A DNA stretch of 64,000 nt from Deltaproteobacteria bacterium. Lineage in GTDB: Bacteria > Desulfobacterota > Desulfarculia > Adiutricales > Adiutricaceae. This document shows, in pieces, positions 25,987 through 34,070 of the stretch. The stretch covers positions 82,252-146,251 of the forward strand of contig JAISCZ010000130.1 of assembly GCA_031265205.1 (NCBI GenBank), read 5' to 3'. The translations under genes and the position numbers were made by a program. The notes under the pieces are model-generated. The model was not told where the DNA came from. It was given only the letters and a program-made list of their open reading frames with translations, and did no database searches. How positions within the stretch are numbered: position 1 is the stretch's first letter; the number at the start of each line of letters is the position of its first letter.

Positions 25987-26969
25987 TAGCTTAAAACCGT
26001 CTTCGCGCCGTCAAAATCGAACTTGAAGCGGAGTTCCTCCAAGCCCTCTTCCCGCATGGCCTTCCGGAGGCGCGTCTTGTCCTCGGCGAGGAACATCAGA
26101 AAGCCCCCGCCCCCGGCGCCCACGAGCTTGCCGCCCACGGCCCCGTTTTGGAGGGCGACGTTGTAGGAATTGTCGATCTTGAGATTGGACATGCCGCCGG
26201 TGCGTTTCTTTTTGTTCTCCCAGTGCTCGTCCATCATTTTCCCGAAGGCGAAAAGGTCGCCTTTTTCCAGCGCCTCCTGGCTTCTTAGGCCCAGATCCTT
26301 CACGTAACGCAGGTTCTGGAGCATGTCGGAGTCCCTTTTTTGGCTCTTGTCCTTTTGGTCTTTCAAAAGATCCCCCGCGCTCCGGGTAAAGCCCGTGAAA
26401 AAGAGGCAGAGCCTTTCCTCAAGCTCGAAGAGGGAGTCGATGGGGATATTGAGGGGCTTCGCGTCCACCGAGTCGTCGGGATTGAAGTAGAAGCGGGTGA
26501 GGCCCCCGTAGGCCGCGATGTACTGGTCCTGCTTGCCGATGGGCTCGCCGAGGAGATCGATTTCAATGTGGGCCGCGAGCTCGGCGAGCTCCTGGGGGAG
26601 AATCACCTGGCGGCGGTGGGCGTAAAGGGCTTTTAAGAGGGCCGTGGTAAAGGACCCGGAAGAGCCTAAGCCCGTCCCCGCCGGAATGTCGGCGAGGGTG
26701 GTGATCTCGATTTGCGGGGTTTTGAGGTTTTGCAGCCTTAAGGCCTCGCGGATGATGCGGTGCTTGACCTCGCTCACCGCGCGGACGGCCTCCAACTGGG
26801 AGTATTTAAGGTAAATGCCCTCGTTGAAGGGCCTTAGAATAGTCACGTAGACGTATTTGTCGATGGCCGCGGCGATGAGAAAACCGCCTCCCTGTTCCCG
26901 GTAATAGGAGGGGAGATCGGTTCCCCCGCCCCCGAGGCTGACGCGAAGCGGCGAGCGCGTGATGATCAT
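25986..26969 (-). CDS. hddA: D-glycero-alpha-D-manno-heptose 7-phosphate kinase
   Basis: A 327-residue GHMP kinase. RSPLRVSLGGGGTDLPSYY is the HddA N-terminus, PAGTGLGSSGSFTTALLKAL near 95-115 is the GHMP phosphate loop, and KLVGAGGGGFLMFLAED is the C-terminal GHMP motif. It phosphorylates the C1 hydroxyl of heptose 7-phosphate with alpha configuration, which separates the GDP-heptose route (S-layer, capsule, O-antigen) from the ADP-heptose route of LPS core. 136 nt separate it from the next upstream gene; an internal promoter there is possible but not evident. Confidence 0.9.
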   Translation of the reverse strand: MIITRSPLRVSLGGGGTDLPSYYREQGGGFLIAAAIDKYVYVTILRPFNEGIYLKYSQLEAVRAVSEVKHRIIREALRLQNLKTPQIEITTLADIPAGTGLGSSGSFTTALLKALYAHRRQVILPQELAELAAHIEIDLLGEPIGKQDQYIAAYGGLTRFYFNPDDSVDAKPLNIPIDSLFELEERLCLFFTGFTRSAGDLLKDQKDKSQKRDSDMLQNLRYVKDLGLRSQEALEKGDLFAFGKMMDEHWENKKKRTGGMSNLKIDNSYNVALQNGAVGGKLVGAGGGGFLMFLAEDKTRLRKAMREEGLEELRFKFDFDGAKTVLS

Positions 26970-27105
26970 CTTTTTTCCTCGAAAAGGCGCGCGCGGGAAA
27001 AAGCCCTAACGGCGCGACGCTTGAGTGGCGAAAGCGTTCCCAAGCCCCATTTTACCGGAAATCCGCGCCCAGGGCCAAAAGGGGAAAAGCCCTTGGGGGC
27101 GGCCT

Positions 27106-27996
27106 CTAGGCCGCCACCCCCACGGGGTGGGCGGTCACCTTAAAGCGGCTGTCCGCGAGGCGCGAGACCAGCGGCCAGGGGACGAGGCGCCAGACGGGAG
27201 AACGCCGGGTAAAGCCCAAATTTTTTAAAATCTTATAGGCGATAATCTGGCTGAACCCGGGCGCGAAACCCTTAAACTCCGGCCTAAAGCCGCTTTTTTC
27301 CATGGCCAGGGCCAAGGCGCCCGGCTCGAAAAAACTCATGTGCGCGTCCGGGATCCCGGCGTAGGACCAGGAGTCGAGCTTATGGCGGTAGGGCCAGGCG
27401 TTCCCCGTGGTGAGGAAGAGGATCCCGCCCTCCTTTAAGAGGGGCCTAATCCGGCGCAAGAAAGCGACGGGCTCGGGATCGTGCTCAATCACCTCGATGG
27501 CCGTCACGAAATCGAAGGGGCCCTCGCGGGAGAGAGACTCGGCGCCCAGGATAAAAGAGCCCTCGCTCCCCTCGCCCTCGTCCGGGGCTTGGCCGTAGGG
27601 CTCGTAGCCGAAGGCGGAAAGGCCTTTTTCCCGCGCGTGGCGCGTCAGGCTCCCCATCCCGCAGCCGTAGTCCAGCCACTTGGCCTCCGGGTTGTCCTTC
27701 CCCTTCAGGAAATGGAAGACGCGCGCGATCCCCTCCCACTCAAGGGAGCGTAGGGTTTCCCGGGGGTATTGGTGATCATAGAGATAATTGACCATGGGGT
27801 CCGCGCCTTCCCCCCGGTAGTAGGCCTCGGTGTAAACGTTCGCGAAGTCGGTCCGGTAATCCGGGATAAAGGAAAAGTGGCACCCCGGGCAGTGAAAGAG
27901 GGCGTAATCTTTAATGGGCGCCGTCCGGCCGCGGCGCGAGCAGGCGTACTGGCTGGCGGTCCCGCAGATGGGACAGGGTTTTTCCGCCTCGCTCAT
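27106..27996 (-). CDS. SAM-dependent methyltransferase with N-terminal zinc-binding motif
   Basis: A 296-residue protein. CPICG near residue 8 and CPGC near residue 36 form a four-cysteine zinc site, as often found at the front of methyltransferases in surface-glycan clusters. The Rossmann part follows: WLDYGCGMGSLTRHA (SAM site), VTAIEVIEHDPEPVAFLRRI and LLKEGGILFLTTGN. The substrate is likely a sugar or lipid-linked saccharide. Its start overlaps the GT2 gene by 4 nt. Confidence 0.8.
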   Translation of the reverse strand: MSEAEKPCPICGTASQYACSRRGRTAPIKDYALFHCPGCHFSFIPDYRTDFANVYTEAYYRGEGADPMVNYLYDHQYPRETLRSLEWEGIARVFHFLKGKDNPEAKWLDYGCGMGSLTRHAREKGLSAFGYEPYGQAPDEGEGSEGSFILGAESLSREGPFDFVTAIEVIEHDPEPVAFLRRIRPLLKEGGILFLTTGNAWPYRHKLDSWSYAGIPDAHMSFFEPGALALAMEKSGFRPEFKGFAPGFSQIIAYKILKNLGFTRRSPVWRLVPWPLVSRLADSRFKVTAHPVGVAA

Positions 27997-29003
27997 GATT
28001 CCGCTTCCCTTCCGGGGGAAAGGAGCCTTTCCGGCTCGCGGTGGGGGTAGAGCGAGCCCTGGGCCTCCTTGAAGCCCACCGCCTCCTCCACGATAAAAAT
28101 GGGCCGCCGCTTGGTCTCCTCGTAAATGCGCCCGATATAGGCCCCCAATATCCCCATGCCGACGAACTGGCAGCCGGTGAGGAAGAGGAAAAAGACCGCC
28201 AGGGTCGCGAGACCGGTGGCGAACTGGTACCAGCCGGTGACTTTGCCGACGAGAAGGACCAGGGCGGCGACGATGGCGAGCCCCGCCATGATGAAACCCG
28301 CGAAGGTCATGAGGCGCAGAAGGGCCCCCGAAAAGGCGATGACCCCGTTAAAGCCGATAAAGATCCCCCCGGTGAAGCGGAAATATTTCCCCTCGCCCCC
28401 CGCGCGCGGCTTGCGGTCAAAGGGCACGAGCTTGTATTTGTAGCCCACGACCGCGGTAAGTCCCCGCAAAAAGGCGTTCGTCTCCTTGAGGCGCAAGAGC
28501 TCGGTTACCACCTCGCGGTCCAGGAGCCGAAAATCCCCGCAGTTGCGGGGGATCTCCACGATGGCCGTCTTGTTGATAAACCAATAGGCGCAGTAGGCCA
28601 CGATCCGCTTGACGATATTGTCCCCCTCCCGGCTCCGGCGCTGGGGGATCGCCACCTTATACTTCCCTTCCCGCCAGACCGCGACCAAGTCCGCGATAAC
28701 CTCGGGGGGATCCTGGAGGTCCACGTCCATGACGATGACGGCCCGCCCGGTGGAATAGGCCAGCCCCCCCCAGATGGCCCCGGGCTGCCCGAAGCGCCGG
28801 GAAAATTTAAGGAGCTTAACCCGTCCGTCCTCGCGGTTGGCGGCGGTCACGATCTCTTCCGTCCGGTCCGTCGAGGGATCCATGGCGAAAATGATTTCGT
28901 AGTCCTCCCCGACGCCTTTTAAGACCTCCCGGACCTTTTCCAGATAGATGGGGATGGAAGACTCCTCGTTAAAGACCGGAACCACCAAGCTTAACTCAGG
29001 CAT
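27993..29003 (-). CDS. GT2 glycosyltransferase, polyprenyl-phosphate sugar synthase type
   Basis: A 336-residue membrane-bound GT2 enzyme. LSLVVPVFNEESSIPIYLEK opens the GT-A fold, VIVMDVDLQDPPEVIADLV carries the DxD-like metal motif with LQDPPE as in dolichol/undecaprenyl-phosphate sugar synthases (DPM1, GtrB, ArnC), and two membrane helices lie at about 232-256 and 268-290. It probably loads a sugar onto undecaprenyl phosphate for flipping by the GtrA-like protein of the same operon. It is the first gene of the minus-strand operon that ends at 22238. Confidence 0.85.
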   Translation of the reverse strand: MPELSLVVPVFNEESSIPIYLEKVREVLKGVGEDYEIIFAMDPSTDRTEEIVTAANREDGRVKLLKFSRRFGQPGAIWGGLAYSTGRAVIVMDVDLQDPPEVIADLVAVWREGKYKVAIPQRRSREGDNIVKRIVAYCAYWFINKTAIVEIPRNCGDFRLLDREVVTELLRLKETNAFLRGLTAVVGYKYKLVPFDRKPRAGGEGKYFRFTGGIFIGFNGVIAFSGALLRLMTFAGFIMAGLAIVAALVLLVGKVTGWYQFATGLATLAVFFLFLTGCQFVGMGILGAYIGRIYEETKRRPIFIVEEAVGFKEAQGSLYPHREPERLLSPGREAES

Positions 29004-29735
29004 TAAAAATATCCTTGCGGCCGCGCGGGCGCGGCGCGGGGCTTTCCCTTAAAAGTGGGGGGAGTGGAAAAAGCGAAAGGCGGGAATTTTCTGGAAAAGA
29101 AAAAAGGAAGGGAGGCGCGCGCTTGGGGAAAAGGCCCCTCGTTGGAGGGAAAAATCTTGGCCCGCTTGGGGGAGAGAGCCCAAAGAGCGCGGAAAGCCGC
29201 TAGCGGGGCGCTCCCGGCGCGGCGGGCGCCCCGCGCCCCAAGGCGCGGGCCCTTAAAAGAAAGGCGCGTAAAGAAGAAAACGGGCGGGGTTATTTTACAA
29301 CAGTTCCCCGCCAAACTCCAAAAAGGTCGGCGCGCTTGGGACGCTTTCTCTCGCGGCCTCTCTCTTTCGCTTTCGCGCTCGCTCTTTTTCTTTCTCCCCC
29401 GCCCCGGGAATTCTCCGGAAGGGCCCTTCCCCCTTACGCCTTTTCCCGCGCGCGGGCCTTAATTAACTCGGCCACGACTTATCCGCGTCGCGCGAGCGAG
29501 GCGACTGTCCGCGTTCGCTCTCTCGCGTGGACGTGGTCGTAATCCGTGGCCAAGCCCACGGCCTTAATCCCGCGCTCGTTAAAATAGGCGCCGTCCTGGC
29601 CTCCGCCGGAGGAAACGGTTAAGGTCGGCGCGCTTGGGTCGCTGGGGGCGCCTTCTCTCGCGGCCTCGCTCTTTCGCTTTCGCGCTCGCTCTTTTTCCCC
29701 CCGCCCCGGGAGGTCTCCGGAAGGGCCCTTCCCCC
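29004..29735. other. Spacer with a tandem duplication of the neighbouring peptidase 3' end
   Basis: About 29324-29623 is a diverged copy of 29621-29920, so a 300-bp tandem duplication took in the end of the peptidase gene and its downstream flank. The part nearest the GT2 gene (29004-29320) is GC-rich with no recognisable gene. Confidence 0.7.
29436..29623 (-). pseudogene. Duplicated C-terminal scrap of the M20 peptidase
   Basis: The minus strand reads VSSGGGQDGAYFNERGIKA and GLATDYDHVHARERTRTVA, then a stop, then VVAELIKARA, against the intact GLATDYDHVHTREETQRIT in the neighbouring gene. There is no start region, so it is a non-functional fragment. Confidence 0.85.
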
Positions 29736-30863
29736 TTACGCCTTTTCCCGCGCGCGGGCCTTAATTAACTCGGCCACGACCTCGCCGCATTTCACGAGCG
29801 AGGTAATTCTCTGCGTTTCCTCTCTCGTGTGGACGTGGTCGTAATCCGTGGCCAAGCCCACGGCCTTAATCCCGCGCTCGTTAAAATAGTTGCCGTCCTG
29901 GCCTCCGCCGGAGGAAACGATTTCGGAGCGAATCCCCATCGCGGCGAAAACTTCCGTGGCCAAAGTCAGGACGGGCTCGCCCGTGGGGACGTGAAAGGCG
30001 GCGTATTCTAAGTTGAAGTCAATTTTCAGCCCCGCGCCTCGCTCCTGGCAGGCCTCGCGGAAAACGCGCTGGATAAGCCCCAGGTAAAAATCAAGTTCCA
30101 CGGAATCGTGGCTCCGGGCCTCGCCGATGAGCGTGACGCGGTCGCAGACGATATTGGTGGCCTCGCCCCCCTCGATAAGCCCGATATTGCCCGTGGTGAG
30201 CGGGGAAACCCGACCCTCCGGGAGCCGCCCGATGGCCACCGCCGCCACGTTGATGGCGTTAAGGCCCTTTTCCGGGCTCATGCCGGCGTGGCTGGCCCGT
30301 CCCTCGATGACGATGGTATAGGTGTATTGGGTCGGGGCCCGGTTGACCAGCGTCCCCAGGGTCCCGCCGCTATCGAGCACGTAGGCTATTTGGGACTTGA
30401 GGCGCGACATGTCCATATGCCGGACTCCCAATAGGCCCACCTCCTCCGCCACGGAAAAGACGATCTCCACGTCCCCGTGGGGGGCCTTTTCGCGCGTAAC
30501 GCGCCGTATTCCGTCCAAAATGGCCACGATCCCGGAAACGTCGTCCGCGGCGAGGATCGTGTCCCCCTCGCTCACGATTTGATCGTCCTCGGGCTTCACC
30601 AAAGGGACGATTTTACCCGGATTGGCGACCCTGTCCATGTGGGCGGAGAAGAGGAGCGCCGGAATGGCGGCGTCCCCCGGCCAGCGCGCGATTAAGTTGC
30701 CGGCGTTTCCCCCTATAACCTCGCCCACGCGGTCCTCGGTGACCTCCAGGCCGAGAGAGAGGAGTTTGCGCGTCAAAACGTCGGCGATAAGCCGTTCTTG
30801 GCGGGAGTGGGTGGGGATCTGGACGAGTTCCACGAACTCCTCGATAATCGGGGGATAGGCCAT
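29736..30863 (-). CDS. M20-family peptidase, PepT-like tripeptidase
   Basis: A 375-residue metallopeptidase. FSAHMDRV holds the first His and Asp of the zinc site, LAADDVSGIVAIL the bridging Asp, SVAEEVGLLG the catalytic and metal-binding glutamates and YVLDSGG a further Asp; the closing HVHTREE supplies the last His. The lid domain is marked by EGRASHAGMSPEKGLNAI. It belongs with PepT-like cytosolic aminopeptidases. ATG 30863 is used because residues upstream of it are Arg-rich and unlike the family. The 3' end has been duplicated in part just downstream. Confidence 0.85.
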   Translation of the reverse strand: MAYPPIIEEFVELVQIPTHSRQERLIADVLTRKLLSLGLEVTEDRVGEVIGGNAGNLIARWPGDAAIPALLFSAHMDRVANPGKIVPLVKPEDDQIVSEGDTILAADDVSGIVAILDGIRRVTREKAPHGDVEIVFSVAEEVGLLGVRHMDMSRLKSQIAYVLDSGGTLGTLVNRAPTQYTYTIVIEGRASHAGMSPEKGLNAINVAAVAIGRLPEGRVSPLTTGNIGLIEGGEATNIVCDRVTLIGEARSHDSVELDFYLGLIQRVFREACQERGAGLKIDFNLEYAAFHVPTGEPVLTLATEVFAAMGIRSEIVSSGGGQDGNYFNERGIKAVGLATDYDHVHTREETQRITSLVKCGEVVAELIKARAREKA

Positions 30864-31099
30864 ATTCGCTCCAAAGGGTTGGGGATATTTTAAAAAAGCG
30901 GGAAGCCGCCCGCGACCGCGAGGGAAGTCCGTCAAAAGTCCGCGAAAAGCCCGGCGAAGGGCCGTCAAATTATAGGCCCAGGCCCCCTCTCTCGCAAGGC
31001 GCGCTTTAAGGAGGGGCCGGGGGCGCGGAGACGCTTGGGCGCGTGGATTGATGGGCGGGCGCGCAGACGCGAGTTTGGGCGGTTAAAGGTTTTAGGGGC

Positions 31100-31129
31100 T
31101 TGACAAGGGCTCCCCGCGCCATATATAAG
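31100..31129 (+). promoter_or_regulatory. Sigma-70-type promoter
   Basis: TTGACA at 31100-31105 and TATAAG at 31124-31129, 18 nt apart. The -10 region sits in an AT-rich patch within GC-rich surroundings. The first gene downstream on this strand begins at 31445. Confidence 0.6.
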
Positions 31130-31157
31130 TTAAAAAAAATAACGCTTGGTATTTAGA

Positions 31158-31171
31158 GTAAGCTAGCTTAC
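31158..31171. promoter_or_regulatory. Palindrome GTAAGCTAGCTTAC, operator candidate
   Basis: A perfect 14-bp palindrome about 29 nt downstream of the -10 box, placed where a repressor would block transcription. Its protein is unknown. Confidence 0.45.
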
Positions 31172-31444
31172 AAGATTTTAAGGAGCTTTGGGACAGCGCC
31201 GACGCGAGCCGACTTCGGGCTTGTCCGCGCGTCGCGCGCGACCCTAGCGGACCCTGTCCTTATTTGTGACGTTTGAGCGTCTCGCGGGCGGCCAAAGGGC
31301 GCGCGCGCTTAAGCGTTCCAATATTCAATTTAGCGTCGCCATTTTGGGGGGATTCCGTTCCCCATGGCCATCCACGCCCGCCCGCGAGCGCGCCAAAATC
31401 ATGGCGTTCGCGGTCGGAAAAACGAAACTCGCGGGGCGAGCCAC

Positions 31445-32323
31445 ATGAAAAAATCAGACCAAGACGAAAAAAAACCGGCCAAAGCCGTAAAAAAGCCGGT
31501 CGCCGCCGCGAAAAAACCGACCCCGATCGCGAAAAAGACGGCCGCCGCCCCGAAAAAAGCGGCCCCGGCCGCGCGAAAAACGGCCCCGATCGCGAAAAAG
31601 ACGGCCGCCGCCGCCCCGAAAAAAGCGGCCGCCGCCGCGCGAAAGACGGCCCCGATCGCGAAAAAGACGGCCGCCGCCGCCCCGAAAAAAGCGGCCGCCG
31701 CCGCGAAAAAGCCGGCCATCGGAGTTCCGCTCTACGCTTTCCGAGTTGAGCTCAGAGACGTGCGGCCGAAGGTTTGGCGGTATTTTTACGTTCCTTCCAA
31801 CATAAATTTGGCTCAATTTCACCGTCTCGTCCAAGAAGTTATGGGGTGGTCGAACTGCCACCTTTATTCCTTCACCATTTTTGGCCAGGAGTTCTACCAT
31901 CCGGACGAAGACTACAGCGATTCTTGCGGAGAGGACTGCCTCAATCCCGCGAAAACCAAGCTAAACAGGCTTGGCCTCTACAAAGGCGCCAGGTTCAGGT
32001 ACCTCTACGATATGGGCGACTCGTGGGAACACGTCATCAAAGTGCTTGACACCGACTTCGTCCCCCCGACGCCAGGGCAGGCGAGCGGCTGCTACAAAGG
32101 CGCGAGGGCTTGCCCTCCGGAGGACTGCGGAGGCTCGTACGGGTACGCGGAGCTTCTGGAAGTCCTTGGGAACCCGAAACACGAGGACCACGAGGACATG
32201 ATGGAGTGGACGGGCGGCGGCTTTGACCCCGAAGAATTTGACCTGGGATGGAAAAACCGCGCGCTTCAGCGCGTGGCGTCCCGGTTCAGAACCGTGCCGG
32301 ATTGGCGTCAAGCCGACGGTTGA
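31445..32323 (+). CDS. pRiA4b ORF-3-like protein with histone H1-like N-terminal tail
   Basis: A 292-residue protein of two parts. Residues 1 to about 92 are almost only Lys, Ala, Pro and Thr in a repeated KKTAAAAPKKAAAAARK pattern, like bacterial histone H1-type tails that bind DNA. From about residue 95 comes the plasmid pRiA4b ORF-3-like domain: LYAFRVELRDVRPKVWRYF, then FHRLVQEVMGWSNCHLYSF and RYLYDMGDSWEHVIKV, with Cys-rich ACPPEDCGG before GYAELLEVL. This family is common on plasmids and near mobile elements; its activity is not established. The tail is encoded by near-identical DNA units. A 19-bp tandem repeat begins inside the last codons and runs beyond the stop. Confidence 0.82.
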   Translation: MKKSDQDEKKPAKAVKKPVAAAKKPTPIAKKTAAAPKKAAPAARKTAPIAKKTAAAAPKKAAAAARKTAPIAKKTAAAAPKKAAAAAKKPAIGVPLYAFRVELRDVRPKVWRYFYVPSNINLAQFHRLVQEVMGWSNCHLYSFTIFGQEFYHPDEDYSDSCGEDCLNPAKTKLNRLGLYKGARFRYLYDMGDSWEHVIKVLDTDFVPPTPGQASGCYKGARACPPEDCGGSYGYAELLEVLGNPKHEDHEDMMEWTGGGFDPEEFDLGWKNRALQRVASRFRTVPDWRQADG

Positions 32324-32371
32324 GCGTCAAGCCGACGGTTGAGCGTCAAGGCGACGGTTGAGCGTCAAGGC
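32305..32371. repeat. 19-bp tandem repeat spanning the stop codon
   Basis: The unit GCGTCAAGCCGACGGTTGA occurs at 32305, 32324 and 32343 (third copy with one change), plus 10 nt of a fourth. The first copy supplies the last codons and the TGA stop of the preceding gene. Confidence 0.9.
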
Positions 32372-33165
32372 TTGGCCGCGCGCGTCCCTCGCCCTTCTCT
32401 CCAAGAGGAAGGCCCCCTTGGAGTCCCGAGGGGCTTGCCTTCCGGTCAACCTTAAGAGAACTGTTTGACGCGCGCCCTTACGGCTCGGGACTTTTCGCGA
32501 AAGTCCTTTGCGGGCGCTTTCCGGTCGCCGCCCTCGCGCCTTCCCCGGCGCGCGAGAGATTTTTGGGGCCCCTTCCGGCGAGGATTGCCCTTAGGGTCTT
32601 CTCCGCCTCCGGGCCTCTCTTGGCCCGCGCGCGCCCGAGCCTCCTCTTCTCCCCCTTGTGACGCTTGGGAGTTTGAAGCGTCGCCGCGCGCGGCGACCGG
32701 GCCCCCAAGCGCGCCGCGTGAATATCGCTTTAACGATATTCGCGCGCCGCGCCAAATCGCGAAGGGTCTTCGCTCCGCCGCGCGGCTCCGCGACCCTCAA
32801 AGGAGGCGCTTGTCGCGCTTTTTTTCCGTCGCGCGAGGCTAGCCGCGCGCCCGCGCGGTTCCTTTAAGGTCAACGCCTTCAGTAACAATAAACGCCTTCC
32901 GTAAAATTTCCGTGGGCGGCGCGGAAAGCCGCGAATTCCGGGCGCCTAAATTGGCCTCGCTAGCGCGGGGGCCCCCCCGTAAGCCGCTTTCGGGGCGCTC
33001 AAAAAAAGGCGCGTCCTCGCGTCCCTAAGGAGAGCCGCCAGGCGCCTCCGGGCCTAAACCGGCGCGCGCGGTTTCTTGGGCGCTATTCTCGCGTCCGCGG
33101 CGGATTGGCTTGACGCTGAGGGTTTTCTCGCGGCGGGCGGGGCGCGCCTTGGCCGCGGTGGGCGT
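32372..33165. other. GC-rich spacer
   Basis: No gene was recognised. A hairpin with arms GAATATCG and CGATATTC (32720-32727, 32734-32741), flanked by CGCG on both sides, is the only structure noted. It has no T-tract. Confidence 0.5.
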
Positions 33166-33672
33166 TTAGGCCTTTTCCTCGACCAAGGGAAAATACCTGA
33201 CGGACTCTTTTTTCAGCTCGCGGAGGCTTTCCAGGGCCAACCACTCCCCCGTCCCCGCGAGGCTCGCCATGGACGCGGCCATTTTCGCGAGCTCCTCCCG
33301 GCGCGTGGCGTGGATCATGGTATAAAGGTTATAGGGCCAATCGGGGCCTTCCTCCCGCAGATAGCAATGGGAGACGTAGGGGAGAGCCGCGAACGCGGCC
33401 CCCGTCTCCTCCACCCGGGCGGCCGGAATCTTCCAGACGAGCATGGCGTTGGCCTTAAACCCGGAGCGCTGGTGGACCAGAACCGCCCCAAACCTCCGGA
33501 TGAGGCCTCTTTCGCGGTAAAGCTCAATTTTTTGGAGAACCTCCTCCTCCGTCACGCCCAGGCGGCGGGCGACGGCGGCGAAGGGCCGCGCCAAAATGTC
33601 CAGATCTCCGCTCAGCTCGCGGATTAAGGCCCTGTCCAAATCGCTTAAAGGAATATTTTCCGCGCCGCTCAC
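33166..33672 (-). CDS. ahbB: Siroheme decarboxylase subunit AhbB
   Basis: A 168-residue Lrp/AsnC-related protein. It has the N-terminal helix-turn-helix (LSDLDRALIREL, then VARRLGVTEEEVLQKI) and a ferredoxin-like domain with SHCYLREEGPDWPYNLYTMIHA, the AhbB-type active-site segment. Together with AhbA it removes two acetate carboxyls from siroheme to give 12,18-didecarboxysiroheme, the first step of the alternative heme pathway. GTG 33672 follows AAGGAAG and is preferred to the upstream ATG at 33705. It lies divergent from ahbC, about 400 nt away, rather than beside ahbA. Confidence 0.85.
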   Translation of the reverse strand: MSGAENIPLSDLDRALIRELSGDLDILARPFAAVARRLGVTEEEVLQKIELYRERGLIRRFGAVLVHQRSGFKANAMLVWKIPAARVEETGAAFAALPYVSHCYLREEGPDWPYNLYTMIHATRREELAKMAASMASLAGTGEWLALESLRELKKESVRYFPLVEEKA

Positions 33673-34070
33673 TTTTTTTCTTCCTTGGGGGTTCGCGCGC
33701 CACAAGCGCCCTAGCGCGACCCTTTTCGTCTGGACCGGTCTACCGCCGCGTCTCGCCGCGCCTCGCCTCGCCGCGCCGCGCCGCGCCGCGCGAGGCGGGC
33801 CCCTTTGGCCGCGGGCGTCCCGCGCAAGTTAGCGCTTTTTAACCCTCCAAATACTAACTCGTGAAATTTAATTTCGCAAACTTAAAGCGCGCCCTGGCGC
33901 GCCAAGCCCGCCGGACGGCCAAGCGGCGACCGTTCCCCAAAAGCGCGGAAGGATCCCCGCCCGTCGCCCTGAACGCGCCGCGACGCGCCTTAACAAAAGC
34001 TTTTTCCTGTGCTAAAATCCGTTTTAGGTCACGCCGTTGTGGCCCTTTTTTTGGGAAAGCTTGGGCTTTA
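33673..34070. other. Divergent region between ahbB and ahbC
   Basis: It contains a low-complexity CGCCG tract at about 33741-33795 and an open but unlike-family extension of the ahbC frame from 33861. No operator was recognised. Confidence 0.45.

Larger units (their letters stand above)
30864..31444. other. Leader region with promoter and palindrome
   Basis: Apart from the promoter and palindrome listed separately, no gene was recognised. AAGGAG at 31180-31186 is followed after a few bases by TTG, which would open a 19-codon frame; there is no other support for it. Confidence 0.5.

Noticed and set aside
31399..31719. Minus-strand Ala/Phe-rich frame opposite the Lys/Ala tail
   Set aside because: It is the mirror of the repetitive plus-strand tail. 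The plus frame continues into a recognised domain.
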